Assembly: GCF_018343715.1 (NCBI RefSeq)
Contig: NZ_JAGYPL010000002.1
Coordinates: 628,364 to 692,363 of the forward strand
Direction of reading: 5' to 3'
DNA length: 64,000 nucleotides
Source: Bacillus sp. FJAT-49711
GTDB lineage: Bacteria; Bacillota; Bacilli; Bacillales; Bacillaceae_C
The notes beneath the pieces are model-generated. The model saw nothing but the letters and a program-made list of their open reading frames with translations, had not been told where the DNA came from and made no database searches. The position numbers and the translations under genes were made by a program. This document shows positions 34,974 through 42,930 of this stretch, piece by piece (position 1 is the stretch's first letter; every line of letters starts with the position of its first letter).

Positions 34974-35321
34974 TTATTCAAACGGGGTCTTGCTAATTTC
35001 TAATGCTACGGCTAGTTTTCCGTCATAACCGTGTCCAGCAAGAAGCAACCGTCCCAGTTCATCTAATTCAAAATGTGTAAGTCCTTCTGCATAAATCCAT
35101 CCAATCGGAAGCTTTAACCCTACACGATATGGGCCATCGCCTACAATTTTACCGTGCTCGTAACACACTTGCGCGTTGCGGATATACGCTCCAGCTGAAA
35201 AAAATGAATCATTATTATGGGCAGCGTATGCACCATTTGTTGTTTCTAGATGTATGTAAACACTGTCGCCAGCAAAATCGTTTATGTGTTGTTGCACCTT
35301 TAATACATTTATCTTCTCCAT
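34974..35321 (-). CDS. yojF: YojF family protein (DUF1806)
   Basis: 115 aa, conserved partner of BshB2 in Bacillaceae; function unknown. The signature MEKINVLKVQQHINDFAGDS at the start and FDELGRLLLAGHG near the end are typical. AAGGAGG precedes ATG 35321. It is transcribed with bshB2. Confidence 0.9.
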   Translation of the reverse strand: MEKINVLKVQQHINDFAGDSVYIHLETTNGAYAAHNNDSFFSAGAYIRNAQVCYEHGKIVGDGPYRVGLKLPIGWIYAEGLTHFELDELGRLLLAGHGYDGKLAVALEISKTPFE

Positions 35322-35387
35322 TTATTCGGCCTCCTTCCTAAAGGAACGATATGTTTATTTTACATATAAATGTGCATTTTGTCTTAT

Positions 35388-35426
35388 ATAAAAAACGCCT
35401 GAAAGAGATTGAATCTCTTTCCAGGC
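35388..35426 (-). terminator. Terminator of pdxK/thiD
   Basis: The stem GCCTG-AAAGAGATT / AATCTCTTT-CCAGGC lies ahead of a T run on the minus strand. Confidence 0.8.
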
Positions 35427-35439
35427 ATTTCACTTATGC

Positions 35440-36240
35440 TTACTTATTGTATGCACCGTGCATTACAGGTCCTACATATTGGTTAAGCTTCCAACCGTGC
35501 TTAATCGCAGCTGTTACAAACTCTTTAGCGGCGGAAACAGCTTCTTTTACTGATTTTCCATGAGCCAAGTTCGCTGTAATCGCTGCGGCGAATGTACAGC
35601 CTGCACCGTGGTTGTACGTAGTCTCTAATTTTTCTTTTTCGAGAAGTGAAAATTCTTTTCCATCATAAAAGAGATCGATTGCTTTATCGTGATTCAAGCC
35701 TTTACCGCCTTTAATGACGACATTTTTAGCGCCTAGATCGTGAATTTTAGCGGCGGCTTCTTTCATATTATCGATTGTTTTAATTGGGCCGGTTTTAGCA
35801 AGCTGCCAAGCTTCGAAAAGGTTTGGAGTTACTACTGTTGCGCGTGGTACGAGCAGTTCGCGCAATGCTTCTGTGTTTTCAGGCTGCAATACCTCGTCTT
35901 CGCCTTTGCAAACCATTACAGGATCAATCACGACTTTCTCCAATTTATGTTCATCAATTTTACGAGCACCAAGTTCAATAATGTCAACAGATCCAAGCAT
36001 CCCCGTTTTCATGGCGTCGATGCCGGTGGATAAGATCGTTTTTAATTGTTGTTCGACGATCGATACGTCAATTGGAAAAACACCGTGACTCCAACCATTG
36101 TCGGGGTCCATCGTTACGATTGATGTCAAAGCGGTCATTCCGTAGACGTCATGTTCTTGAAATGTTTTTAAGTCTGCCTGTATACCTGCACCGCCACTAG
36201 AGTCAGAACCAGCGAGGGTCAATACTTTTTTCATTGCCAT
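35440..36240 (-). CDS. pdxK: Pyridoxine / hydroxymethylpyrimidine kinase
   Basis: Ribokinase-fold kinase of 266 aa. LTLAGSDSSGGAGIQADLK at the N-terminus, VVIDPVMVCKGEDEV in the middle, and the ATP/anion hole YNHGAGCTFAAAITA near the C-terminus. The sequence matches the B. subtilis enzyme PdxK (YwdB), a pyridoxal kinase that can also phosphorylate HMP. A role in thiamine synthesis (ThiD) is therefore possible, but no thiamine genes are near. AGGAGGT precedes ATG 36240. Confidence 0.9.
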   Translation of the reverse strand: MAMKKVLTLAGSDSSGGAGIQADLKTFQEHDVYGMTALTSIVTMDPDNGWSHGVFPIDVSIVEQQLKTILSTGIDAMKTGMLGSVDIIELGARKIDEHKLEKVVIDPVMVCKGEDEVLQPENTEALRELLVPRATVVTPNLFEAWQLAKTGPIKTIDNMKEAAAKIHDLGAKNVVIKGGKGLNHDKAIDLFYDGKEFSLLEKEKLETTYNHGAGCTFAAAITANLAHGKSVKEAVSAAKEFVTAAIKHGWKLNQYVGPVMHGAYNK

Positions 36241-36310
36241 AAAAACTACCTCCTAGTTTCACTTGATGTTTATTTTTAGAATATACTAAATTTCACTTGT
36301 TGAAAAGATT

Positions 36311-36348
36311 TTTAACTTTACAAAATAGGATGTACCATAGTAAACTAA
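36311..36348 (+). promoter_or_regulatory. Candidate promoter of the rsgA leader
   Basis: A TTTACA-like -35 (near 36318) and TAAACT-like -10 (near 36342) with about 18 bases between, reading to the leader peptide. Moderate match only. Confidence 0.4.
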
Positions 36349-36390
36349 AAATGTTAAATTGCGCACGATTTTCCAAGGGAGGAATGTAGT

Positions 36391-36462
36391 ATGTCAAATG
36401 TAAACATAATCACTCAAGAAAACTTCATACTGCCCGTGGATCATGGTGTCAATTTTCGTTAA
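36391..36462 (+). CDS. Leader peptide before rsgA paralog
   Basis: A 23-codon frame with an excellent GGGAGGAATG ribosome site, starting MSNVNIITQENF and ending VNFR. It has no resemblance to known proteins and is too short to be a normal enzyme. Its last third (codons for PVDHG) forms one arm of a hairpin with sequence after the stop. Together with the terminator at 36563 this looks like a regulatory uORF. Confidence 0.6.
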   Translation: MSNVNIITQENFILPVDHGVNFR

Positions 36463-36588
36463 TGATTTATATCCATTAATTTTATCCATTTTCCATGGGC
36501 GCATATAAGCTCATGGTTTTATATTTGTACGGGATACGTATGCCCATATGACAAAAAACAGAAACCGCGACTTGCGGTTATTTTTTTT
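36433..36588 (+). promoter_or_regulatory. Predicted transcription attenuator
   Basis: Mutually exclusive pairings: 36433-36446 with 36486-36499 (12 of 14 positions, one G-U); CCATG 36493-36497 with CATGG 36512-36516; ATGGGC 36495-36500 with GCCCAT 36542-36547. An intrinsic terminator follows: stem AACCGC-GACTT-GCGGTT (36563-36579) and eight T. Ribosome position on the leader peptide would choose between them. Confidence 0.6.
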
Positions 36589-36664
36589 GTCCAGCACAAG
36601 CAGCCGCCGACGGACCCACATCCTGTGGCCTGTACGTCGATGGGCAAGGCGCTTGCGTTATTCT
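36589..36664 (+). repeat. Dispersed intergenic repeat, truncated copy
   Basis: Right end ACGTCGATGGGCAAGGCG with CTTGCG matches the copy at 62.1 kb; left end GTCCAGCAC matches GTCTAGCTCCAGC of the family. It includes CCCACATCCTGTGG, also found inverted at about 59.0 kb. Confidence 0.7.
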
Positions 36665-36695
36665 AAATGCGAAAAAAATTGGAGGAAATTAAACA

Positions 36696-37751
36696 ATGGA
36701 TTTAAAAATATTAGGTTGGAACGAACAATTTGAAAATGAATTTGAATCATATAAACAAGAAGGCTACTCAATGGGAAGGGTAGCTTTAGAACATAAGCAT
36801 ATGTATAAAGTGTTAACAGAACACGGAGAAGTATTAGCTGAAGTGTCAGGGAAATTTCAATATAATGCTGCGGGGCGGGGAGCTTATCCGGCAGTCGGGG
36901 ATTGGGTCGTTCTATCCATAAGAATGGAAGAGAGTAGAGCAACGATTCACCGCATTTTACCGAGAAAAAGCAAATTTTCCCGAAATATAGCTGGAGCTAC
37001 AACAGAAGAACAAATTGTCGCAGCAAACGTCGATACCGTTTTTATCGTAGCTGCCCTCAATGCGGATTTTAATGTGCGAAGAATAGAACGGTATATGTTG
37101 ATGGCTTGGGAAAGTGGAGCGAATCCAGTCATTATTTTAAGCAAAGCTGATCTTTGCCAAAATATCGATGATAAGGTACAAGAAACGGAATCTGTTGCCA
37201 TCGGAGTTCCCATTCATGTTGTAAGCGCGGAGCGAAACATTGGAATTGAAGCCCTTTCGGAATATATAAAAGAAGGGAAAACAGTTGCACTTCTTGGATC
37301 ATCCGGCGTTGGAAAATCCACACTTGTCAATACGTTTACCGGAAAAGCAACGTTAAAAACAGCTGGCATACGTGAGGATGATGATCGCGGTCGACATACA
37401 ACGACCCATCGTGAACTTGTTGTCCTTGATCAAGGTGGAATATTAATCGACACCCCAGGGATGAGAGAATTACAGCTTTGGGAATCGGATACGGGATTGA
37501 GTCAAGAATTTTCTGATATAGAGGAGTTCACCTCCCGATGTAAATTTAGAGATTGCAGCCATAATGGAGAACCAGGATGTGCGGTTCGCAAGGCGATTGA
37601 AGAAGGCGAATTAGATGCAGATCGATACAAAAGCTATCTTAAATTACAAAAAGAACTGGCATATTTAGAAAGAAAAGAAGATAAACAACTAGCACAAGCT
37701 GAGCGTGATAAATGGAAAAAGGTTACGATGGGGCAAAGGAAGAAAAGGTAG
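36696..37751 (+). CDS. rsgA: Ribosome small subunit-dependent GTPase A, paralog
   Basis: Circularly permuted GTPase (351 aa) that acts on late 30S ribosomal subunit assembly. Domains: OB-fold (about 30-100), G4 ILSKADLC, G5 VVSAE, then G1 LLGSSGVGKST and G3 DTPGMRE, and a zinc site with CKFRDCSHNGEPGC. It is longer than the usual Bacillus CpgA (298 aa), which sits in the prkC cluster. This copy is preceded by a leader peptide and attenuator. Ribosome binding site GGAGG before ATG 36696. Confidence 0.9.
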   Translation: MDLKILGWNEQFENEFESYKQEGYSMGRVALEHKHMYKVLTEHGEVLAEVSGKFQYNAAGRGAYPAVGDWVVLSIRMEESRATIHRILPRKSKFSRNIAGATTEEQIVAANVDTVFIVAALNADFNVRRIERYMLMAWESGANPVIILSKADLCQNIDDKVQETESVAIGVPIHVVSAERNIGIEALSEYIKEGKTVALLGSSGVGKSTLVNTFTGKATLKTAGIREDDDRGRHTTTHRELVVLDQGGILIDTPGMRELQLWESDTGLSQEFSDIEEFTSRCKFRDCSHNGEPGCAVRKAIEEGELDADRYKSYLKLQKELAYLERKEDKQLAQAERDKWKKVTMGQRKKR

Positions 37752-37761
37752 GTAGGAATAA

Positions 37762-38529
37762 ATGTTGTTAAATAACTTTGAAGAATACGACGATCCAATA
37801 TTATATGATAAAGAAAATGACTCATTTAATGACGATATTTCCTTCTTATTGAAGTGGGCATCGAAAAAGCAAGGACCAATCATTGATTTAGCTTGCGGAA
37901 CAGGGAGAACTACAATTCCGTTGGCGAGGGAAGGGCATCGGGTGATTGGAGTAGACGTTCATAGCGGCATGCTAAATGAAGCGAAAAAGAAATCATCTAA
38001 GCTGAACCTTCCAATCGAATGGATGGAACAAGACTGCACTCAGTTTCAGTTGGAAGTAAAGAGTGGATTTATATATACAGTTGGAAATTCTTTTCAGCAT
38101 TTCCTTACAAATGAAGCGCAAGATGGGCTGTTATCTTCTGTGTATAAACATTTAGAAGACGAAGGCATCTTTATTTTCGGAACAAGATTTCCGAGTACGG
38201 AGGAATTATTGCAGCCAAGCACGGAGGAGTATTGGAGAACATATCACGACCGTGAAACTGGACATAGAGTGGATGTTTTTACAATTAGCATTTATGACAG
38301 TCTCAATCAAATTCAAGATTACACGACGATTCGGAAATATAAGAATGATCTTGATGAAATCGTAAATGAAAAAAGAACGAATATCAGTCTACGATATGTA
38401 TTTCCGAAAGAAATGGAGAGAATGTTATCTGCTCATGGATTAAAAGTTCTCCAAGTTTATAAAGACTGGAACGAATCTCCGATTTCGAATGATAGTTACG
38501 AAATGATATATGTTTGTGAAAAAATATAA
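37762..38529 (+). CDS. Class I SAM-dependent methyltransferase
   Basis: 255 aa. IIDLACGTGRTTIPLA is motif I and VIGVDVHSGMLNEAKKK motif II; FIYTVGNSFQHFLT stands in for the post-II region. The gene starts 10 bases after rsgA and may be cotranscribed with it. Substrate unknown. Confidence 0.85.
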   Translation: MLLNNFEEYDDPILYDKENDSFNDDISFLLKWASKKQGPIIDLACGTGRTTIPLAREGHRVIGVDVHSGMLNEAKKKSSKLNLPIEWMEQDCTQFQLEVKSGFIYTVGNSFQHFLTNEAQDGLLSSVYKHLEDEGIFIFGTRFPSTEELLQPSTEEYWRTYHDRETGHRVDVFTISIYDSLNQIQDYTTIRKYKNDLDEIVNEKRTNISLRYVFPKEMERMLSAHGLKVLQVYKDWNESPISNDSYEMIYVCEKI

Positions 38530-38546
38530 GATGTTTCTTATGAGGC

Positions 38547-38580
38547 TGCTTAGATCTTGAATGATCTAAGCGGTTTTTTT
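38547..38580 (+). terminator. Rho-independent terminator
   Basis: The stem GCTTAGATC / GATCTAAGC with T7 follows the methyltransferase gene. Confidence 0.85.
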
Positions 38581-38653
38581 AATCGGTAAAAGCAGGATTA
38601 TAAAATTTAACGAGGAATAGACTTAATAACCGAAAGCAGAAAGGGGAGGTGAG

Positions 38654-39229
38654 ATGGAGCTAGTATTTATTCGCCATGGTCAAGGCGAACATACACTGGA
38701 AATTCCTCGCAGCCTGCAATTGGAAGATCCTTCTTTAACAGCAAAAGGAGTAGAGCAAGCAAGGTTATTAAGAAGTGAACTTCCCTTAGAGAAAGAAGAT
38801 ATTATTATAATAAGTCCTACAAGAAGAACATTGGAAACAGCTTTAATTTGGAGCGAAAATATTCGTTGTCAAAAAATTGTTAGTGTATTAGTATCTCCAA
38901 GAATGTTTCCAATTCTTCCAGATGCACGAACATTACCTTGCGACAAAATAATGGATATAGAACATATCAAATCTGAATTTCCTTCCGTACATATTGATAT
39001 GGCAGTTCCTCCCGAATTATGGTCTAAGGGAATAAATATTATGGCGGAAAGTGAATTTGTAAAAATAAGCAAAGAATTTATTGCTGATTATAAAGGGTTT
39101 AAAAAAGAAAAGCTTCATATCGTTTCACACGATGGTACCATAACCTCTTATAGACAAATGATTTCTGGCCAAACACTTACTAGAAAAGATTTCCCACAAG
39201 ATGCGGGCTGGTATCGAATAAATTGTTAA
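38654..39229 (+). CDS. Histidine phosphatase family protein
   Basis: 191 aa of the phosphoglycerate mutase-like fold. FIRHGQGEH provides the catalytic His; LHIVSHDGTI gives the second His. A normal ATG start with AGGGGAGGTGAG upstream, unlike the related gene at 6.6 kb. Substrate unknown. Confidence 0.87.
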   Translation: MELVFIRHGQGEHTLEIPRSLQLEDPSLTAKGVEQARLLRSELPLEKEDIIIISPTRRTLETALIWSENIRCQKIVSVLVSPRMFPILPDARTLPCDKIMDIEHIKSEFPSVHIDMAVPPELWSKGINIMAESEFVKISKEFIADYKGFKKEKLHIVSHDGTITSYRQMISGQTLTRKDFPQDAGWYRINC

Positions 39230-39312
39230 TCTATCAGGAAGAAAAAATAGTAGGGAAATGGTAGATTTAGAAGGATCATTCAATGTTCGAAAATAACTTT
39301 GGAGGACAATAG

Positions 39313-39951
39313 ATGAAAAGTGAGGATAAATTTGATTTAGTATTAGATATCGCAGGTGTACTAGCAACTAACTTTTCACCATTATTTTGGAGAGAGCTTT
39401 CTATAGAATATAGTATTTCATATAGTGATCTTATTGCTTTCAAAAAAGAAATCCGTGATGAATTATGGACGGGCAAAATTACAGAAAACGAGTTTTGGCA
39501 TAGATTAAGAAAAAAGTTTCCGACTATCGAAATGGAGGGTGCAAAGATAAAATTATTATCCTGTATAAAACCATTACCCGCGATTGAACAAATTCCACTT
39601 TTAAGTGAATATGTGAATATTCATTTACTGAGTAATCACAGGAGAGAATGGATTGAGCACATAATTAGCCCTGTTAATCATTATTTAAAAAGCATTATAA
39701 TATCTAGTGATGTAGGCTGTTGTAAGCCGCAAGCGGAAATCTATTTAATTGCCAACACTTATGTAAGCCACGATCATGTTCTATTTGTAGATGACCAAGA
39801 GAAAAATTTGAAGGAAGCACACAATATTGGTTGGAATACTTTACTCGCTGATGAAAAAGGAGAATGGATGAACAGCTTATCCACATTTGTAAAAAATTCA
39901 AGCGAGATTCGAAGGAGAGATGATTATGAAAGTACGACTTTCAGATTTTAG
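39313..39951 (+). CDS. HAD superfamily hydrolase
   Basis: 212 aa. The N-terminal motif is LVLDIAGVLATNFSPLFW, where the usual DxDxT is changed (DIAGVLA): the first Asp remains but the second is Ala. A conserved LLSNHRREW is motif II and FVDDQEKNLKEAHNIGWN motif IV. The altered motif I may reduce phosphatase activity. It overlaps the GrpB gene by 26 bases. Confidence 0.8.
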   Translation: MKSEDKFDLVLDIAGVLATNFSPLFWRELSIEYSISYSDLIAFKKEIRDELWTGKITENEFWHRLRKKFPTIEMEGAKIKLLSCIKPLPAIEQIPLLSEYVNIHLLSNHRREWIEHIISPVNHYLKSIIISSDVGCCKPQAEIYLIANTYVSHDHVLFVDDQEKNLKEAHNIGWNTLLADEKGEWMNSLSTFVKNSSEIRRRDDYESTTFRF

Positions 39952-40444
39952 TGAGTGCTGGGCTCAAATGTTTCATGATGAATCCCAATTCCTGAAAACA
40001 ATATTTGGTGACGAAATAATAATATTTGAGCATTTTGGAAGTACGTCCGTTAAGGGTATGATGGCCAAACCCGTAATTGATATGATGTGCATCGTGAAAG
40101 ATATAGAAAAGATAGATTCGTTCAATGAAAAAATGGATTTCTTGGGATATGACGTTGCTGGAGAGTTGGGGATTCCAGGAAGACGATTATTCCGAAAGGG
40201 CGGGGAAGATAGAACTCATCATATTCATTTTTATCAACAAAATAATCCACATATTGAACGCCATTTAATTTTTCGTGATTACCTCCGTACTTATCCACAA
40301 GAAGCAGCAAAATATAGTGACTTTAAGAAGCAGTTGGCCCGCCAATTTGATGATACTAGAGAATATAGTATGGCAAAAAAGCATTTCGTGAAAGAAATGG
40401 AACAAAAAGCCCTTCTTTGGTTTCAAAAAAGTCAGCAGAAATAA
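39926..40444 (+). CDS. GrpB family protein (UPF0157)
   Basis: 172 aa. EHFGSTSVKGMMAKPVIDMM is the core of this nucleotidyltransferase-like family (GST and DxM acids); FRKGGEDRTHHIHF follows. Function of the family is unknown. ATG 39926 follows CGAAGGAG with good spacing and lies inside the end of the preceding HAD gene, so the two are probably coupled. Confidence 0.87.
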   Translation: MKVRLSDFSECWAQMFHDESQFLKTIFGDEIIIFEHFGSTSVKGMMAKPVIDMMCIVKDIEKIDSFNEKMDFLGYDVAGELGIPGRRLFRKGGEDRTHHIHFYQQNNPHIERHLIFRDYLRTYPQEAAKYSDFKKQLARQFDDTREYSMAKKHFVKEMEQKALLWFQKSQQK

Positions 40445-40481
40445 CAGAAACAAGGCTAAAAGGTTAAAGTTATAAATAAAA

Positions 40482-40871
40482 TTAAACATTAACCTTATAA
40501 TTCAAAACTAATTCGTCTCCTGGTAATCCTCTTATTCCCCAATTATGTTTTGGCGTTTCAAAAATAGTAATTTCTAAGTCTTGAGGGAATATTTCTAATT
40601 CTGAACTAATACGTTCAAATAACAACTTTATTAATAATTTTTTTGCTTCAACTGTTCTACCTTCAAATATACTAATCTCGATTATCGTATATGCCTCAGT
40701 TCGTCCGTCTGCAAAATAAAAGTCACTTTCATCCATAGGGAAAAAACGATGAAATTTCTTATTAGTAGGATATTCAAGCGCATCTACCATACACGAATGA
40801 ATGACATTCGATAATGTTTTTTTTATAGGATTTAGCTTTTCCTTAAATCCATAAATTTTTATTTGTCCCAA
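40482..40871 (-). CDS. Tautomerase-like protein without N-terminal proline
   Basis: 129 aa. EISIFEGRTVEAKKLLIKLL and TIFETPKHNWGIRGLPGDE match the Tautomerase_2-type family. TTG 40871 eight bases after AAAGGGA gives M-G-Q-I at the N-terminus; the frame extends three codons to 40880. Either way no proline follows Met, although Pro1 is the catalytic base of classic tautomerases. Its activity is thus uncertain. Single gene. Confidence 0.72.
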   Translation of the reverse strand: MGQIKIYGFKEKLNPIKKTLSNVIHSCMVDALEYPTNKKFHRFFPMDESDFYFADGRTEAYTIIEISIFEGRTVEAKKLLIKLLFERISSELEIFPQDLEITIFETPKHNWGIRGLPGDELVLNYKVNV

Positions 40872-41013
40872 AGTCATCATCCCTTTAACTCGTCATTAAA
40901 CCAAAATGGGCTACTACATAATCACTATTCAACAAAAAGAAGAAATCTCCTTTTTTAACCCTTTTCCTTAAATTTGAATAATAAGCCTTTAGAAAGTTTG
41001 AGGAGTGAATGAA

Positions 41014-41721
41014 TTGATTAAACATCGTTTACTATTGATCGACTTAGATGATACTCTACTTAGTTCTACATGGTTTTATGATGGATTGAAAAAAACGATT
41101 AAGATACATCCTTTAACCGAAAAACTAGATGAGGTAATATTTTTTGAAAAAATGCGTAACGTTCCAAAGTACTTATTGGAGAAATTGACAAGGAAGGAAC
41201 TAACCCCATTGGAATTTAGACGAGAACGGTGGAGGCAATCCTTTGCATATTTTGATGTGGTGTATGATATAGAACTGCTAGATGAAATAGATGGGCTCTT
41301 CTTGAAAATAAGTATGGATTATATTATCGAAAATAAAAAATTAATAGATTTACTGAATGATTTGCAAGCACATTATCAACTTGGAATAGTCACAAACGGT
41401 CTTTATGATCCACGTATTAAAATTAAGAAGATGCAACTATCGGTCGTTTTTCCTGATGATTGTATATTCGATGCTGAACAGCTTGGATATAGGAAGCCTG
41501 ACCAAGAGATTTATTTAGCAGCCTTGAACCATTTTGGGAAAGAACCGCGAGAAACTCTTTTTATTGGAGACTCTTGGACACACGACATAGTTGGACCAAT
41601 GGAAGTTGGAATGGATGCCATCTGGGTTAATAAAAAAGGTATAAAAAAACGGACACCTCATCATCCCTTTGCTATTGTTTCAGATATATTGGAGGTAAGA
41701 AGCATATTGCTTAGAAATTAA
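41014..41721 (+). CDS. HAD superfamily hydrolase (YjjG/YfnB type)
   Basis: 235 aa. LLLIDLDDTLLSS is motif I (both Asp present), LGIVTNGLYDPR motif II, LGYRKPDQEIY motif III, FIGDSWTHDIVG motif IV, all in order with an all-alpha cap. Relatives act as nucleotidases or pyrimidine-nucleotide house-cleaning enzymes. TTG 41014 follows GAGGAG; GTG at 41005 is in frame but overlaps that site. Confidence 0.9.
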   Translation: MIKHRLLLIDLDDTLLSSTWFYDGLKKTIKIHPLTEKLDEVIFFEKMRNVPKYLLEKLTRKELTPLEFRRERWRQSFAYFDVVYDIELLDEIDGLFLKISMDYIIENKKLIDLLNDLQAHYQLGIVTNGLYDPRIKIKKMQLSVVFPDDCIFDAEQLGYRKPDQEIYLAALNHFGKEPRETLFIGDSWTHDIVGPMEVGMDAIWVNKKGIKKRTPHHPFAIVSDILEVRSILLRN

Positions 41722-41850
41722 GTTAATAAATGACTACTCGCTTTGAGGATTATTGGAAGGTTTTGAAGAATTTCTTATTAAAGATTTAATTGGAGTTACT
41801 TTTTTGTTGCAAATTTCCTATAAAAAAGAAATTGATTTAGGGGGACAGGT

Positions 41851-42528
41851 GTGAAAACAACATTAATAAATATCCTTCTACGTATTTTGTTTTATCCTTT
41901 ACCTGAAATATCAATTAGTGGAAAAGAAGAAAAAGTATTTCATGATTTATTCGAAACTTCTAGTAAAAAAGCGGATAAATTAATCGAGTACAACCTTGCC
42001 GTACCTAAATATAAATTTCTTTATTATTTAACGAAAAGTAGGCTGGTTGTGTTACATGGATCTAATCAAAAGGAAATACATACTTTTGAACCTCGCAGGC
42101 AGACCTTATATAACGGTGAAATAGTGGAGGCGATTTTTGCTACTAAAGATCCGTTGTGGCCCATTTTTTATGCCATTTTAGATAAGGCGAAAATAGTTGG
42201 AAATATAAGAAATGGTTCCGTGTCAACGAATGGCCATAGAAGTTTTCACTTTTATTCCTTAACGAAACCTACACTCATAAACTCTCCTTGGACATCCGGA
42301 ATGATTTATCTATTTCCTCATGATTCCTTTACCAAGATAAGTAAAGGTGCCGTTCAATTCAATGAATGGATTAGTGAAAGACCCATAACGCCAATTGCTA
42401 AAATTGAAATTGAACCAAGCGATTTTTATTTTATCGAAAGGGTGGTATCACATCGATCTGATGAATCATTAATTAAATCGTGGTTGTTATACAAATTGAG
42501 ATCATTGTTATTTAAGAAAAATACATAA
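41851..42528 (+). CDS. Hypothetical protein
   Basis: 225 aa, not recognised. GTG start with TTAGGGGGAC upstream. The middle reads LVVLHGSNQKEIHTFEPRRQ, then EAIFATKDPLWPIFYAILDK, then SFHFYSLTKPTL and SGMIYLFPHDSF, a pattern I associate with small ADP-ribosyltransferase-like proteins (H..., ATxxP). Not enough to assign function. It ends before the 52-bp hairpin array. Confidence 0.5.
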   Translation: MKTTLINILLRILFYPLPEISISGKEEKVFHDLFETSSKKADKLIEYNLAVPKYKFLYYLTKSRLVVLHGSNQKEIHTFEPRRQTLYNGEIVEAIFATKDPLWPIFYAILDKAKIVGNIRNGSVSTNGHRSFHFYSLTKPTLINSPWTSGMIYLFPHDSFTKISKGAVQFNEWISERPITPIAKIEIEPSDFYFIERVVSHRSDESLIKSWLLYKLRSLLFKKNT

Positions 42529-42617
42529 CGAAAGTATAGGAACAAAGCTAAACACTTGTAATCAAGTAATATTCAATTCCCAAAGATAAATGTTAATATT
42601 AAAAGTATTTTTAACTT

Positions 42618-42626
42618 TGGTATAAT
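42618..42626 (+). promoter_or_regulatory. Extended -10 before the hairpin array
   Basis: TGG next to TATAAT (42621-42626) lies directly ahead of the first repeat unit. The -35 is weak. It could start transcription of the array as an RNA. Confidence 0.45.
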
Positions 42627-42905
42627 CGCCAATCATCGAATATGGGTGCATTCATTAAAAAAATGCGAGTAAAAGGGCACCGATCATCGTATTGATGCCC
42701 TAAGTTGATCAGTAAAGGAAGAGGAAGGTCATCAATCATCGTATTGATGCCCTAAGTTGATCAGTAAAGGAAGAGGAAGGTCACCAATCATCGTATTGGT
42801 GCCCTTAGTTGATCAGTAAAGGAAGAGGAAGGTCATCAATCGCACCATTATGGCCTTTGAGTGTTTAAAAAAGCAAGATGAAGGCTATCAATCTACATAA
42901 TGAAG
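42627..42905 (+). repeat. 52-bp tandem array with hairpins (possible ncRNA)
   Basis: Hairpins start at exactly 52-base steps: 42675, 42727, 42779, 42831 and 42883. Three units are nearly identical; one before and two after are degenerate. Each carries a hairpin of the form GGYCAYCAAT-loop-ATTGRTGCCC. In the third, CACCAAT pairs with ATTGGTG where the second has CATCAAT with ATTGATG: a compensatory T-A to C-G change. Spacers carry AAAGGAAGAGGAAGG. A perfect ATGAAGAT / ATCTTCAT dyad ends the region (42900-42919). The array lies between convergent genes. Confidence 0.85.
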
Positions 42906-42930
42906 ATTTTTATCTTCATCATCCACCAAG

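Noticed and set aside
36548-36733. 61-codon frame over terminator and repeat before rsgA
   Set aside because: It passes through an intrinsic terminator and a dispersed repeat; coding is unlikely.
42627-42905. Possible CRISPR array
   Set aside because: Spacer parts repeat along with the hairpins; period is constant with no unique spacers and no cas genes.
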